Below are positions 26,464 through 34,253 of a DNA stretch of 64,000 bases, piece after piece (within the stretch, counting starts at the first letter, position 1; each line of letters opens with the position of its first letter). The DNA is from GCA-2746605 sp963710615 (GTDB taxonomy: Bacteria > Bacteroidota > Ignavibacteria > Ignavibacteriales > Melioribacteraceae). The position numbers and the translations under genes were made by a program. The stretch spans positions 186,001 through 250,000 of the forward strand of contig CAVQBF010000027.1 in NCBI GenBank assembly GCA_963710615.1, given 5' to 3'. The notes under the pieces are model-generated. The model searched no databases and was not told the DNA's origin. It saw only the letters and a list, made by a program, of their open reading frames with translations.

Positions 26464-29400
26464 TTGCATCTATCTAAGCTAGAAATATTCGGATTCAAAT
26501 CCTTTGCCAATAAAACATTGGTAAACTTTACTCGCGGTATTACAGGCATCGTAGGACCAAACGGCTGTGGAAAGACAAATATTGTTGATGGCATCCGCTG
26601 GTGTTTAGGGGAACAGAAAAGTAGTACCCTTAGAAGCGATAAAATGGAGAACGTAATTTTTAACGGAACTCGTTCCAAAAAACCAATGGGGATGGCTGAA
26701 GTTTCATTAACTATTGTGAATGATAAAGGGATACTTCCAACCGAATTTTCAGAAGTTACTATCACAAGGAGAATTTTTAGATCCGGGGAAAGTGAATATC
26801 TACTCAACAAAAATATTTGTCGCTTAAAGGATATTACAAACCTCTTTATGGATACAGGAATGGGCACTAACGCTTATTCGGTAATTGAGTTAAAGATGAT
26901 TGAAACTATCCTCAGTAACAAAGCTGATGAACGAAGGCGAATGTTTGAAGAAGCCGCCGGAGTTAACAAATATAAACTAAGAAGAAGATTATCGTTAAAT
27001 AAACTTGATGATGTAAAAAAAGATTTAACCAGAGTTAATGATATTGTCTCTGAAGTTGAAAAAACTGTTCGGTCCTTGGAGCGACAAGCTAAAAAAGCTG
27101 ATAGGCATAATCAAATTCAGACTGAATTGCGTGAGAAAGAATTAAGCTTAGCCGAAAGAGAATTTTTTGTTTTTAGCAAAAGACTTGAGACCTGTCAGAA
27201 TGAAAACCAAACCCTTAGTATTGAAAAAAATGATATTGATAAACATATACGTGAAATTGAATCGAAGTTGATCAATTTTAGATCAGAGATAAGTTCTATT
27301 GAAATTGATTATAGAACAAAAACACAGGAGTTTTCAGAGCTCAATGATAAAATTCATAACTTGCAGAGAAATATTTCTGTCGCAGAGGAAAGATCAAAAT
27401 CTCTGCAAAATAATATAAATAGATTTGAGCAGAACATCGTTGAATTCTCAAATCAGAAAGAAGATGTTGAGCAAAACATAATTGACTTTAATTCTGAAAT
27501 TGATGAGTTAAATTCACAGCTTACAGAAAAAGAGAATCATTTACACTCCAGTCATAATTATTTAGAGGATAAGAAAAATGAAATCTTTAAGAATCGGCAA
27601 GAATATAAATCATTAAGTGAAAATTTTAATGAGCAACAACAAGTCCTTTCTTCGATTCATAATGAGATTTCAAATAACAAAAAATCTTTTGAAAACTTTA
27701 ACAATACTATTTCAAAACTTGATAATAATATTCAGCAGCTAACATCAGATATTGCAAAGAGTGTTGGATTTCTTGAAGAATTAGATAACGAGAAGAAGCA
27801 AATTCAGACTAAACTTCAAGAGTCAGATGCGAGCTATACTAGTAAATCTGAACAGAAAGAAAAACTGGAAAGTGAAATTTCAGAACTCAGAGAGAGAGAG
27901 CTTGAAGAAAAAAATTACATAGTTAATGTTAAAGATAAAATTGAATTCTTTCAGACCCTGATAAATAATTTAGAAGGTGTTTCTCAAGGTTCTAAGGCTT
28001 TAATTGAAAGCGAGGGCTGGACAAATAATGAAAAAGTTATTCTTGCTGATGTTGGAAATCCTGAGGAGAACTACAGAACATCAATAGAGGCTGCATTAAA
28101 GAGTGTGTTAAACAATATAATTATTCAATCCACAGACGACTTAAATGCAGCAATAGATTATCTGAAAAAAAATAATTTAGGCAAAGCTTCATTTTTGTTA
28201 AATAACGACATATTTGGCAAACTGACTCTGCTAAGCAGATTAAATAAATATAGTCTAAAAAAGAAAGCTAAGAAAATTTCAAAAGAAAAAGGATTTGTTA
28301 ATTGGGCTATCAATTTTATTGAGGCAGAAAGTAAATGGCATGCCTACTTTAAGAATAGTTTGGAAAATATTGCAATTGTTAAGACAATTGAAAATGCTAT
28401 TGAACTAAAAGAGAAATATTATGAGTTTAGCTTTGTAACAATCGATGGAGATATAGTAATCGGTTCTGGAATTATTGAAGCCGGATCTGCAGAAAAAATG
28501 GAAGATTCACTATTCGGCAGAAGGAAACTTTTAGAAGATTTAAAAAATGAATACCCCAAACTTGAAGAAAATCTGCAAAACTTGAGATTATTAATTGAGG
28601 AAAAAGAGGAAGAAGCTGGTAGAATAAATCTTAAAGTAATCTCCGATCAAGGAAAGATTTTACTTAATGAAATTAATAATATTGAAAAACAAATTTCTCA
28701 AATCGAATTTGAGAAGGAAAAATCCGTAAAGGATATTGAAAGAATTCAAAGAGATATTCAAGAGAATGTTAGCGAAGTAAACATTACAGAGCAGCAAATT
28801 TTATATCTCTCATCTGAACTTGAGCAAAAAAACAACTTACTTAATTCAAGTAAGAATGACCTCCAATTATTTGAAAATACTTTGCAAGAAGAGGAAAATA
28901 GATATAATGAACTACAATCTTCTCATAATAACTTAAAAATTGAACTTGAAAGAATAAAGGGTGAAGTACAAAATAAAAGAAGTTTGTTAACTAAAGCTAA
29001 TGAAACAAAAATTTCAATTACCTCATCAATTGAAAGATTAAATAATGATATAAAGCTTGCTGAAGATGAAATTGAATCAATAAGTTCTTTAATTGAAGAT
29101 AATAGAATTGAACACGATGGGTTGACAGGCGAAAAAAATATAGTTTCAGAGGAGCTAGCAAGAATAGAAGAAAAATTATCAGCTAAAAAATCAGAGTCTT
29201 CTGAGTTTGAGCAAAAATTAAATGACATTAGGAACGATAGACAAAAAATCTCGGATAAAATTCACGAAATCCAAATTAAACAAAATGAAACTGAAATAAG
29301 GTTTGAAAATTTAGTTAACCATATTAAAGACGAGTACGATATCGAGTTAGTCTTCAAAGAATTCTTTGATGTTGATTCATTTGATTTTAAATCAGTATCT

Positions 29401-30054
29401 GCAGAAGTTCATGGACTTAGAGACAAACTCAAAAATTTAGGGCCAATTAATCTGCTTGCTTATTCTGAGTACGAAGAAGAAAATGAGAGGCTTGAATTTC
29501 TTACTCAGCAAAGAGAAGATTTAATTGAATCGGAAAAAGACTTAGTCAAAACCATTAAAGAGATTAACGAATCTGCACAAACAGTTTTTATGGAAACATT
29601 TGAAAAAATTAGAGCTAATTTCCAATTGATTTTTCAGTCGTTGTTTAATCCAGGTGATGAGGCAGATTTGATTTTAGAAGATGGGGTTGATCCACTAGAG
29701 GGAAAAATAGAAATTGTTGCAAAACCAAAAGGTAAGCGTCCAACAGGAATTGAACTGCTTTCTGGAGGAGAAAAGACTTTAACAGCAACTGCTCTCTTGT
29801 TTGCAATTTATCTCGTAAAGCCAAGTCCATTTTGTATTATGGATGAGGTTGATGCCCCTCTTGATGATGCAAATATTGATCGTTTCACTAAATTGCTAAA
29901 AGACTTTAGCCACAATACACAATTTATCATTGTTACACACAATAAGAGGACAATGGAAGCTGCAGAGAATATGTACGGAGTTACAATTCAAGAAGAAGGT
30001 ATTTCTAAATTAGTTGGTGTTCAGTTCAATGAAGAATTAGGTGTGCCTGCTTAA
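26464..30054 (+). CDS. smc: Chromosome segregation protein SMC
   Basis: This 1196-residue protein forms the core of the bacterial condensin. The head contains Walker A GPNGCGKTNIVDGIRWCLGE near residue 33. Two long coiled coils (about 170-500 and 670-1000) flank a hinge (about 515-630). The C-terminal head carries the ABC signature LLSGGEKTLTATALL and Walker B FCIMDEVDAPLDD. The start is TTG at 26464, giving M-H-L-S-K-L-E-I-F-G-F-K-S-F, exactly the usual SMC N-terminus, so the rare start codon is well supported. ScpA and ScpB are not encoded nearby. The stop overlaps the next ATG by one base. Confidence 0.97.
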   Translation: MHLSKLEIFGFKSFANKTLVNFTRGITGIVGPNGCGKTNIVDGIRWCLGEQKSSTLRSDKMENVIFNGTRSKKPMGMAEVSLTIVNDKGILPTEFSEVTITRRIFRSGESEYLLNKNICRLKDITNLFMDTGMGTNAYSVIELKMIETILSNKADERRRMFEEAAGVNKYKLRRRLSLNKLDDVKKDLTRVNDIVSEVEKTVRSLERQAKKADRHNQIQTELREKELSLAEREFFVFSKRLETCQNENQTLSIEKNDIDKHIREIESKLINFRSEISSIEIDYRTKTQEFSELNDKIHNLQRNISVAEERSKSLQNNINRFEQNIVEFSNQKEDVEQNIIDFNSEIDELNSQLTEKENHLHSSHNYLEDKKNEIFKNRQEYKSLSENFNEQQQVLSSIHNEISNNKKSFENFNNTISKLDNNIQQLTSDIAKSVGFLEELDNEKKQIQTKLQESDASYTSKSEQKEKLESEISELRERELEEKNYIVNVKDKIEFFQTLINNLEGVSQGSKALIESEGWTNNEKVILADVGNPEENYRTSIEAALKSVLNNIIIQSTDDLNAAIDYLKKNNLGKASFLLNNDIFGKLTLLSRLNKYSLKKKAKKISKEKGFVNWAINFIEAESKWHAYFKNSLENIAIVKTIENAIELKEKYYEFSFVTIDGDIVIGSGIIEAGSAEKMEDSLFGRRKLLEDLKNEYPKLEENLQNLRLLIEEKEEEAGRINLKVISDQGKILLNEINNIEKQISQIEFEKEKSVKDIERIQRDIQENVSEVNITEQQILYLSSELEQKNNLLNSSKNDLQLFENTLQEEENRYNELQSSHNNLKIELERIKGEVQNKRSLLTKANETKISITSSIERLNNDIKLAEDEIESISSLIEDNRIEHDGLTGEKNIVSEELARIEEKLSAKKSESSEFEQKLNDIRNDRQKISDKIHEIQIKQNETEIRFENLVNHIKDEYDIELVFKEFFDVDSFDFKSVSAEVHGLRDKLKNLGPINLLAYSEYEEENERLEFLTQQREDLIESEKDLVKTIKEINESAQTVFMETFEKIRANFQLIFQSLFNPGDEADLILEDGVDPLEGKIEIVAKPKGKRPTGIELLSGGEKTLTATALLFAIYLVKPSPFCIMDEVDAPLDDANIDRFTKLLKDFSHNTQFIIVTHNKRTMEAAENMYGVTIQEEGISKLVGVQFNEELGVPA

Positions 30055-30785
30055 TGAATTATTCTCAAAACAGAAATTTCAAAATTTATATAGATTTTGA
30101 CGGTACGATAACAAATAAAGATATTGGCGAACATATGTTCCTCAAATTTGGAGATGCCGCAGAATCTAAAAATATAATTCAAAAATGGTTAGATAATAAA
30201 TTAACTTCTCAACAAGTCTGGATAAAACTTTGTAATACAGTAAAAGACTTTAATGAAAGAGAATTTGATAAATTTTTAGATGACATTGCTATTGACCCCG
30301 ATTTTAATGCGTTTGTTGATTATGCAAAAAAAAATAACCTTGACCTTTTTATTTTAAGTGATGGATTAGATTTCTACATAAATAAAGTAAGCAAGAGAGA
30401 AAATTTTTCTGATTTAACTATTTATTGCAATAAGTTAGAAATTGATAATAGTGGTAATCTTATTCCTCACTTTCCTTATACTGATGAGGAATGTAAACAA
30501 TGTGCAAATTGTAAGAGAAACCATATTCTGAATTCATCTAGTGATGATGATATTACTATTTATATTGGGGATGGTTGGTCAGATACTTGTGCAGCAGAGC
30601 ACTGCGATTTCATCTTTGCAAAAAAGTCTTTATTAAAATATTGTGTGCAAAATGGATTGCCTTATTACCCATTTGAGACTTTTAAAGATGTCCAAAAAAT
30701 TGTAGAGCAGTTAAGAGCAAAAAAGAAAATTAAAAAACGACATCAAGCAGCGATTAAAAGAAAAGATGTCTATATTCAAGGATGA
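30054..30785 (+). CDS. HAD-superfamily phosphatase, MtnX/PSP-like
   Basis: This 243-residue protein belongs to the phosphoserine-phosphatase branch of the HAD hydrolases. Motif I is YIDFDGTITNKD (about 11-22), motif II is the Ser in LFILSDG, and motif IV is IGDGWSDTCAAEHCD. A cap insert contains a CKQCANCKR cysteine cluster, seen in MtnX-like proteins that act in methionine salvage (2-hydroxy-3-keto-5-methylthiopentenyl-1-phosphate phosphatase). No other methionine salvage gene is nearby, so the substrate remains uncertain. It overlaps smc by one base and the next gene by 20 bases, so it belongs to that transcription unit. Confidence 0.8.
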   Translation: MNYSQNRNFKIYIDFDGTITNKDIGEHMFLKFGDAAESKNIIQKWLDNKLTSQQVWIKLCNTVKDFNEREFDKFLDDIAIDPDFNAFVDYAKKNNLDLFILSDGLDFYINKVSKRENFSDLTIYCNKLEIDNSGNLIPHFPYTDEECKQCANCKRNHILNSSSDDDITIYIGDGWSDTCAAEHCDFIFAKKSLLKYCVQNGLPYYPFETFKDVQKIVEQLRAKKKIKKRHQAAIKRKDVYIQG

Positions 30786-31386
30786 CAATAGGAACAAAGT
30801 AATTATGAAAAATTTAGCAAAAACGCTCTTTAAACTAAGAAGCTATACTCCAATTCCTTTTGTAGTTCTTATGTTAATATTTTACAATGGAAATATTTTT
30901 AGTTGGATCCTTGGTGGAATAGTAATTCTATCAGGCGAGTTCTTAAGACTTTGGGGTGTAACTTATGCCGGCAGTTTAACAAGAACCACTACTTCCGTAA
31001 AAGCTAACGAACTTATAACGAGCGGACCTTTTGCCCATGTAAGGAATCCGCTCTATATTGGTAATATATTAATCTATGTTGGTTTTGGGATTTTATCTTT
31101 GGCTCTTTTCCCATATCTCCCAATAATTGCTCTTATTTGGTTTGTTTTTCAATACACTCTAATTATTGATATTGAACAAGAATTTTTGGTAAGTAAATTT
31201 GGGCAAGTTTACGAAGAATATACTGAAAACGTGCCTAAAATAATTCCTAGGTTATTACCTTACAAAACCTACATTGAACAAAAAATTGAGCCTGACTTTA
31301 AGAAGGGTTTGAAATCTGAACGAAGAACTATTCAAGCTATTCTATTAATAGCAATTATTGCTTTAATAATTCATTTGGTTAAGTAG
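30766..31386 (+). CDS. Isoprenylcysteine carboxyl methyltransferase-family membrane protein
   Basis: This 206-residue protein has about four to five membrane helices and the ICMT/PEMT-family signature GPFAHVRNPLYIGN followed by YEEYTENVPKIIPR. Bacterial members methylate small or lipid substrates at the membrane using S-adenosylmethionine; the substrate here is unknown. The first ATG at 30766 lies within the preceding gene (20-base overlap). A second in-frame ATG at 30805 (MKNLAKTL) would avoid that overlap and is a credible alternative. A last, isolated membrane helix lies at about 187-205. The lipid A gene lpxB begins at the next base after the stop. Confidence 0.85.
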   Translation: MSIFKDDNRNKVIMKNLAKTLFKLRSYTPIPFVVLMLIFYNGNIFSWILGGIVILSGEFLRLWGVTYAGSLTRTTTSVKANELITSGPFAHVRNPLYIGNILIYVGFGILSLALFPYLPIIALIWFVFQYTLIIDIEQEFLVSKFGQVYEEYTENVPKIIPRLLPYKTYIEQKIEPDFKKGLKSERRTIQAILLIAIIALIIHLVK

Positions 31387-32526
31387 TTGGAAAAGAAATT
31401 ATTAATGATTGCCGGAGAGGCTTCCGGAGATTTGCATGGTTCTTCTCTAATTAAGGAATTGAAAAGTATTGATGACTCAATTGAAATTTGGGGTATCGGC
31501 GGTGATAAAATGATTGCTGAAGGAATGAAGATAAGATATCATATCAATGATATGGCTTTTTTAGGGTTCATTGAAGTTATTAAACATATTCCATTTATCA
31601 GAAAAGTTAAGAAAAGCCTGATTGAATTAGTTGAGGAACAAAAAATTAAAAATGTTGTTCTCATTGATTATCCTGGATTTAATTTAAGTATAGCAAAAAC
31701 TTTTAATAAACTTGGTTTGAATAGTATTTATTACATATCCCCACAAATTTGGGCTTGGGGAAAAGGAAGAATAAAAAAAATTAAGAAAATAATTAATCGG
31801 ATGATAGTTTTCTTCCCTTTTGAAGAAAAATTATACAATAGAAACAACGTTCATTCTGATTTTGTTGGTCATCCATTAGCTAAGACTATTGAAGAATTTA
31901 GTTTTCTTTCAAAATTTGATTTAGTTAATAAATATAAACTTGATTCAAATAAAGAGATATTACTGCTGCTTCCGGGAAGTAGAAAGCAAGAGCTAGAAAA
32001 AATCTTAGGCGATGTTCTCGAAGCTGCCGAAAAAGTAAGCAAAAAATTTAATATGCAAATTGTTATTGCATGTGCAGATAATATTGATGAAAACTACTTT
32101 AAAAAGTTTGAAGATAAATTCAATTATAAATTAGTAAAGGGTGATACGTATAATTTACTAAAAAACTCAAAATTTGCTATTGTTAAATCCGGAACCTCAA
32201 CATTGGAAGCCGGAATTATTGGAACTCCGTTTCTTGTAGTTTATAAAACAAATTATTTTACTTATTTAATTGGCAGATTACTTATCAAAATAAAAAACAT
32301 TGCACTTGCAAATATTGTTGCTGAAAAGACTGTTGTAAAAGAACTAATTCAAAATGATGTAAATAGGGAGAATATTTATGTTGTTTGCAACAGTATCTTA
32401 TCAGATGAAAAAAAATATGATGATATGAAGAATGAATTGAAAATTATTAAATCAAAATTGCAAACTGAGGGTAATCCAAGTAGAAAAGCTGCTGAGATTA
32501 TTTTCACTGAATTAAATGCAACTTAA
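31387..32526 (+). CDS. lpxB: Lipid-A-disaccharide synthase
   Basis: This 379-residue GT19 enzyme joins UDP-2,3-diacylglucosamine and lipid X to make the lipid A disaccharide. Signatures are AGEASGDLHGSSLI near the N-terminus, YYISPQIWAWGKGRI, FVGHPLAKT, LLPGSRKQELEKIL and VKSGTSTLEAGIIGTPFLVVYK. The start is TTG at 31387, giving M-E-K-K-L-L-M-I-A-G-E-A-S-G-D; no ATG lies closer to the conserved N-terminus. It starts directly after the preceding stop and overlaps the acyltransferase gene by 11 bases, so it is part of a lipid A operon with lpxK. Confidence 0.96.
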   Translation: MEKKLLMIAGEASGDLHGSSLIKELKSIDDSIEIWGIGGDKMIAEGMKIRYHINDMAFLGFIEVIKHIPFIRKVKKSLIELVEEQKIKNVVLIDYPGFNLSIAKTFNKLGLNSIYYISPQIWAWGKGRIKKIKKIINRMIVFFPFEEKLYNRNNVHSDFVGHPLAKTIEEFSFLSKFDLVNKYKLDSNKEILLLLPGSRKQELEKILGDVLEAAEKVSKKFNMQIVIACADNIDENYFKKFEDKFNYKLVKGDTYNLLKNSKFAIVKSGTSTLEAGIIGTPFLVVYKTNYFTYLIGRLLIKIKNIALANIVAEKTVVKELIQNDVNRENIYVVCNSILSDEKKYDDMKNELKIIKSKLQTEGNPSRKAAEIIFTELNAT

Positions 32527-33175
32527 ATCGGTTAAAAAAAAATTATTACGTCTACTGGGAAATTTATTTTTAGTCCCTGTTATTTATGTTCTTTGCAAAA
32601 CATTGAAAATTCATGAAATAAACAAAGAAGCAATCAAAAATTTCGGATCAAATAAAGAGAATGCTGTTTTCGCTTTTTGGCATGGGACAATGTTAGTCCC
32701 TTGGTTTCTACTCAAAAAATATAAACCAAGCACTATAATAAGTAGAAGTAGCGACGGAGATATATTGACCCGTGTCCTAAACAATTGGGGATATAAAGTT
32801 AAAAGAGGATCAAGCAGTAAGGGAGGCAAAGTAGTTTTAGAAGATTTAATTAAAGAAGCTGAAGAAAATAAATTTATTGCAATAACACCTGATGGACCGA
32901 AAGGACCTGAAAAAGTAATGAAAGCCGGTGCAGTGGTTCTGGCAAAAAAAACGGGAACTCCAATAATTTTAATTGGAGTTAATTACAGTAAAAAAATTAA
33001 GTTAAAAAGTTGGGACAAATTTGAAATACCCTTTTTCTTTAGCAAGGTAGTAATTATTTACTCAGACCCAATTTATATAGATAAACAAATGTCATTTAGT
33101 GAAACTGATGAGAAAATAAAACATATGGGTGATAGATTAAATCAAATACAACTTAAGGCTGAAAGCAATTGCTAA
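32516..33175 (+). CDS. Lysophospholipid acyltransferase-like protein (DUF374)
   Basis: This 219-residue protein matches the DUF374 group of the LPLAT superfamily. The catalytic-type motif is seen as FAFWHGTMLVPW (His rather than the usual HxxxxD pattern), with SRSSDGDILTRVL, VKRGSSSKGG and ITPDGPKGP as family blocks. An N-terminal hydrophobic segment (about 12-25) probably anchors it to the inner membrane. It sits between lpxB and lpxK, overlapping each by 7-11 bases, so it very likely acylates a lipid A precursor (an LpxL-like role). The acyl donor and position cannot be told from sequence. Confidence 0.88.
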   Translation: MQLKSVKKKLLRLLGNLFLVPVIYVLCKTLKIHEINKEAIKNFGSNKENAVFAFWHGTMLVPWFLLKKYKPSTIISRSSDGDILTRVLNNWGYKVKRGSSSKGGKVVLEDLIKEAEENKFIAITPDGPKGPEKVMKAGAVVLAKKTGTPIILIGVNYSKKIKLKSWDKFEIPFFFSKVVIIYSDPIYIDKQMSFSETDEKIKHMGDRLNQIQLKAESNC

Positions 33176-34212
33176 AAATTATAAGATTCATACTGTCCCC
33201 ATTAACAATTGTTTACAAGAACGTTATAAAGATAAGGAATAAACTCTTTGACAAAGGAATTCTTAAAGTAGAATTTGTCGAGAAGAAAGTTATCTCTGTT
33301 GGTAATTTAACTGTTGGTGGATCCGGTAAAACTCCACTAGTAATTAGTATTGTAAAATACCTTAAAAAACGACCCATGAAGGTTGGAGTTTTAAGTCGTG
33401 GTTACGGGAGAAATACAAAAGGCTATAAACTGGTATCGGATGGCAATAAATTTTTATTGAATGCAAGAGATTCTGGTGATGAAATATTTCTAGTTTCGGA
33501 GGAATGTAAAATTCCAACCGCAGTTTCAGAAAAACGTGTTATAGGTGCAAAGAACTTTATCAATGATATTGATTTGGATGTTATCGTTCTTGACGACGCT
33601 TTTCAGCATAGATGGATTGGAAGAGATTTTAATATCTTAGTTATTGACCAACGATTTTTAAGCAATGTTAATTCATTTGATCAGCGCTTACTTCCTTTAG
33701 GTTCTATGAGGGAACCGTTCGAATCAATTAAAAGAGCAGATGCTGTTGTTATAAACAAAAAATTTTCGCCTAAAATAACTATTCCAATGAGAGTCAGAAA
33801 GTATTTAAATGACAAAGATGTTTTCTTTTGCCAATACAAAGTTGTTGGAATATTTGATGTAAAAACTAACAAGGAATATTCAACTAAAGATTTTGAGGGA
33901 CAGAATAGTCTGGTCGTTTGTGGTATAGCAAAACCATTCTCTTTTTTACGAGTTCTAAATATCAACAATATTAATATAAATAATCAGCTAATATTCGTTG
34001 ATCATAAAAATTATACGAATAAAGAAGTCCAGGAAATAAGAAAAATCTTTTACGATACAAATTCTTACTCAGTACTAACAACTCATAAAGATGCTGTTAA
34101 GCTAATGGAATTTAGAAAAGAGCTGGATGATATAGATATCTATTACTTAAAAATTGAAGTGGAATTTGAAGAACCTGACCAATTTTTCAAACTTTTAGAC
34201 AAGAAAATTTAA
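33169..34212 (+). CDS. lpxK: Tetraacyldisaccharide 4'-kinase
   Basis: This 347-residue inner-membrane kinase phosphorylates the 4' position of the lipid A disaccharide. The P-loop is SVGNLTVGGSGKTPLV, with VGVLSRGYGR, GDEIFLVSEE and VIVLDDAFQHRW (the DDxFQH block near the active site). The start is TTG at 33169, overlapping the acyltransferase stop by 7 bases; the N-terminus M-L-K-I-I-R-F-I-L-S-P-L-T fits the family, which begins with a short membrane-associated helix. The C-terminal TTHKDAVKL is also typical. It ends the lipid A group. Confidence 0.95.
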   Translation: MLKIIRFILSPLTIVYKNVIKIRNKLFDKGILKVEFVEKKVISVGNLTVGGSGKTPLVISIVKYLKKRPMKVGVLSRGYGRNTKGYKLVSDGNKFLLNARDSGDEIFLVSEECKIPTAVSEKRVIGAKNFINDIDLDVIVLDDAFQHRWIGRDFNILVIDQRFLSNVNSFDQRLLPLGSMREPFESIKRADAVVINKKFSPKITIPMRVRKYLNDKDVFFCQYKVVGIFDVKTNKEYSTKDFEGQNSLVVCGIAKPFSFLRVLNINNININNQLIFVDHKNYTNKEVQEIRKIFYDTNSYSVLTTHKDAVKLMEFRKELDDIDIYYLKIEVEFEEPDQFFKLLDKKI

Positions 34213-34253
34213 TTCAACTTATTTATTAAACACAATCTAGTCGAGGCTAAATA

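Noticed and set aside
27890..27901. AGAGAGAGAG run inside smc as a phase-variation repeat
   Set aside because: It is short, in frame within a coiled coil of low-complexity charged residues, and the gene is intact and essential.
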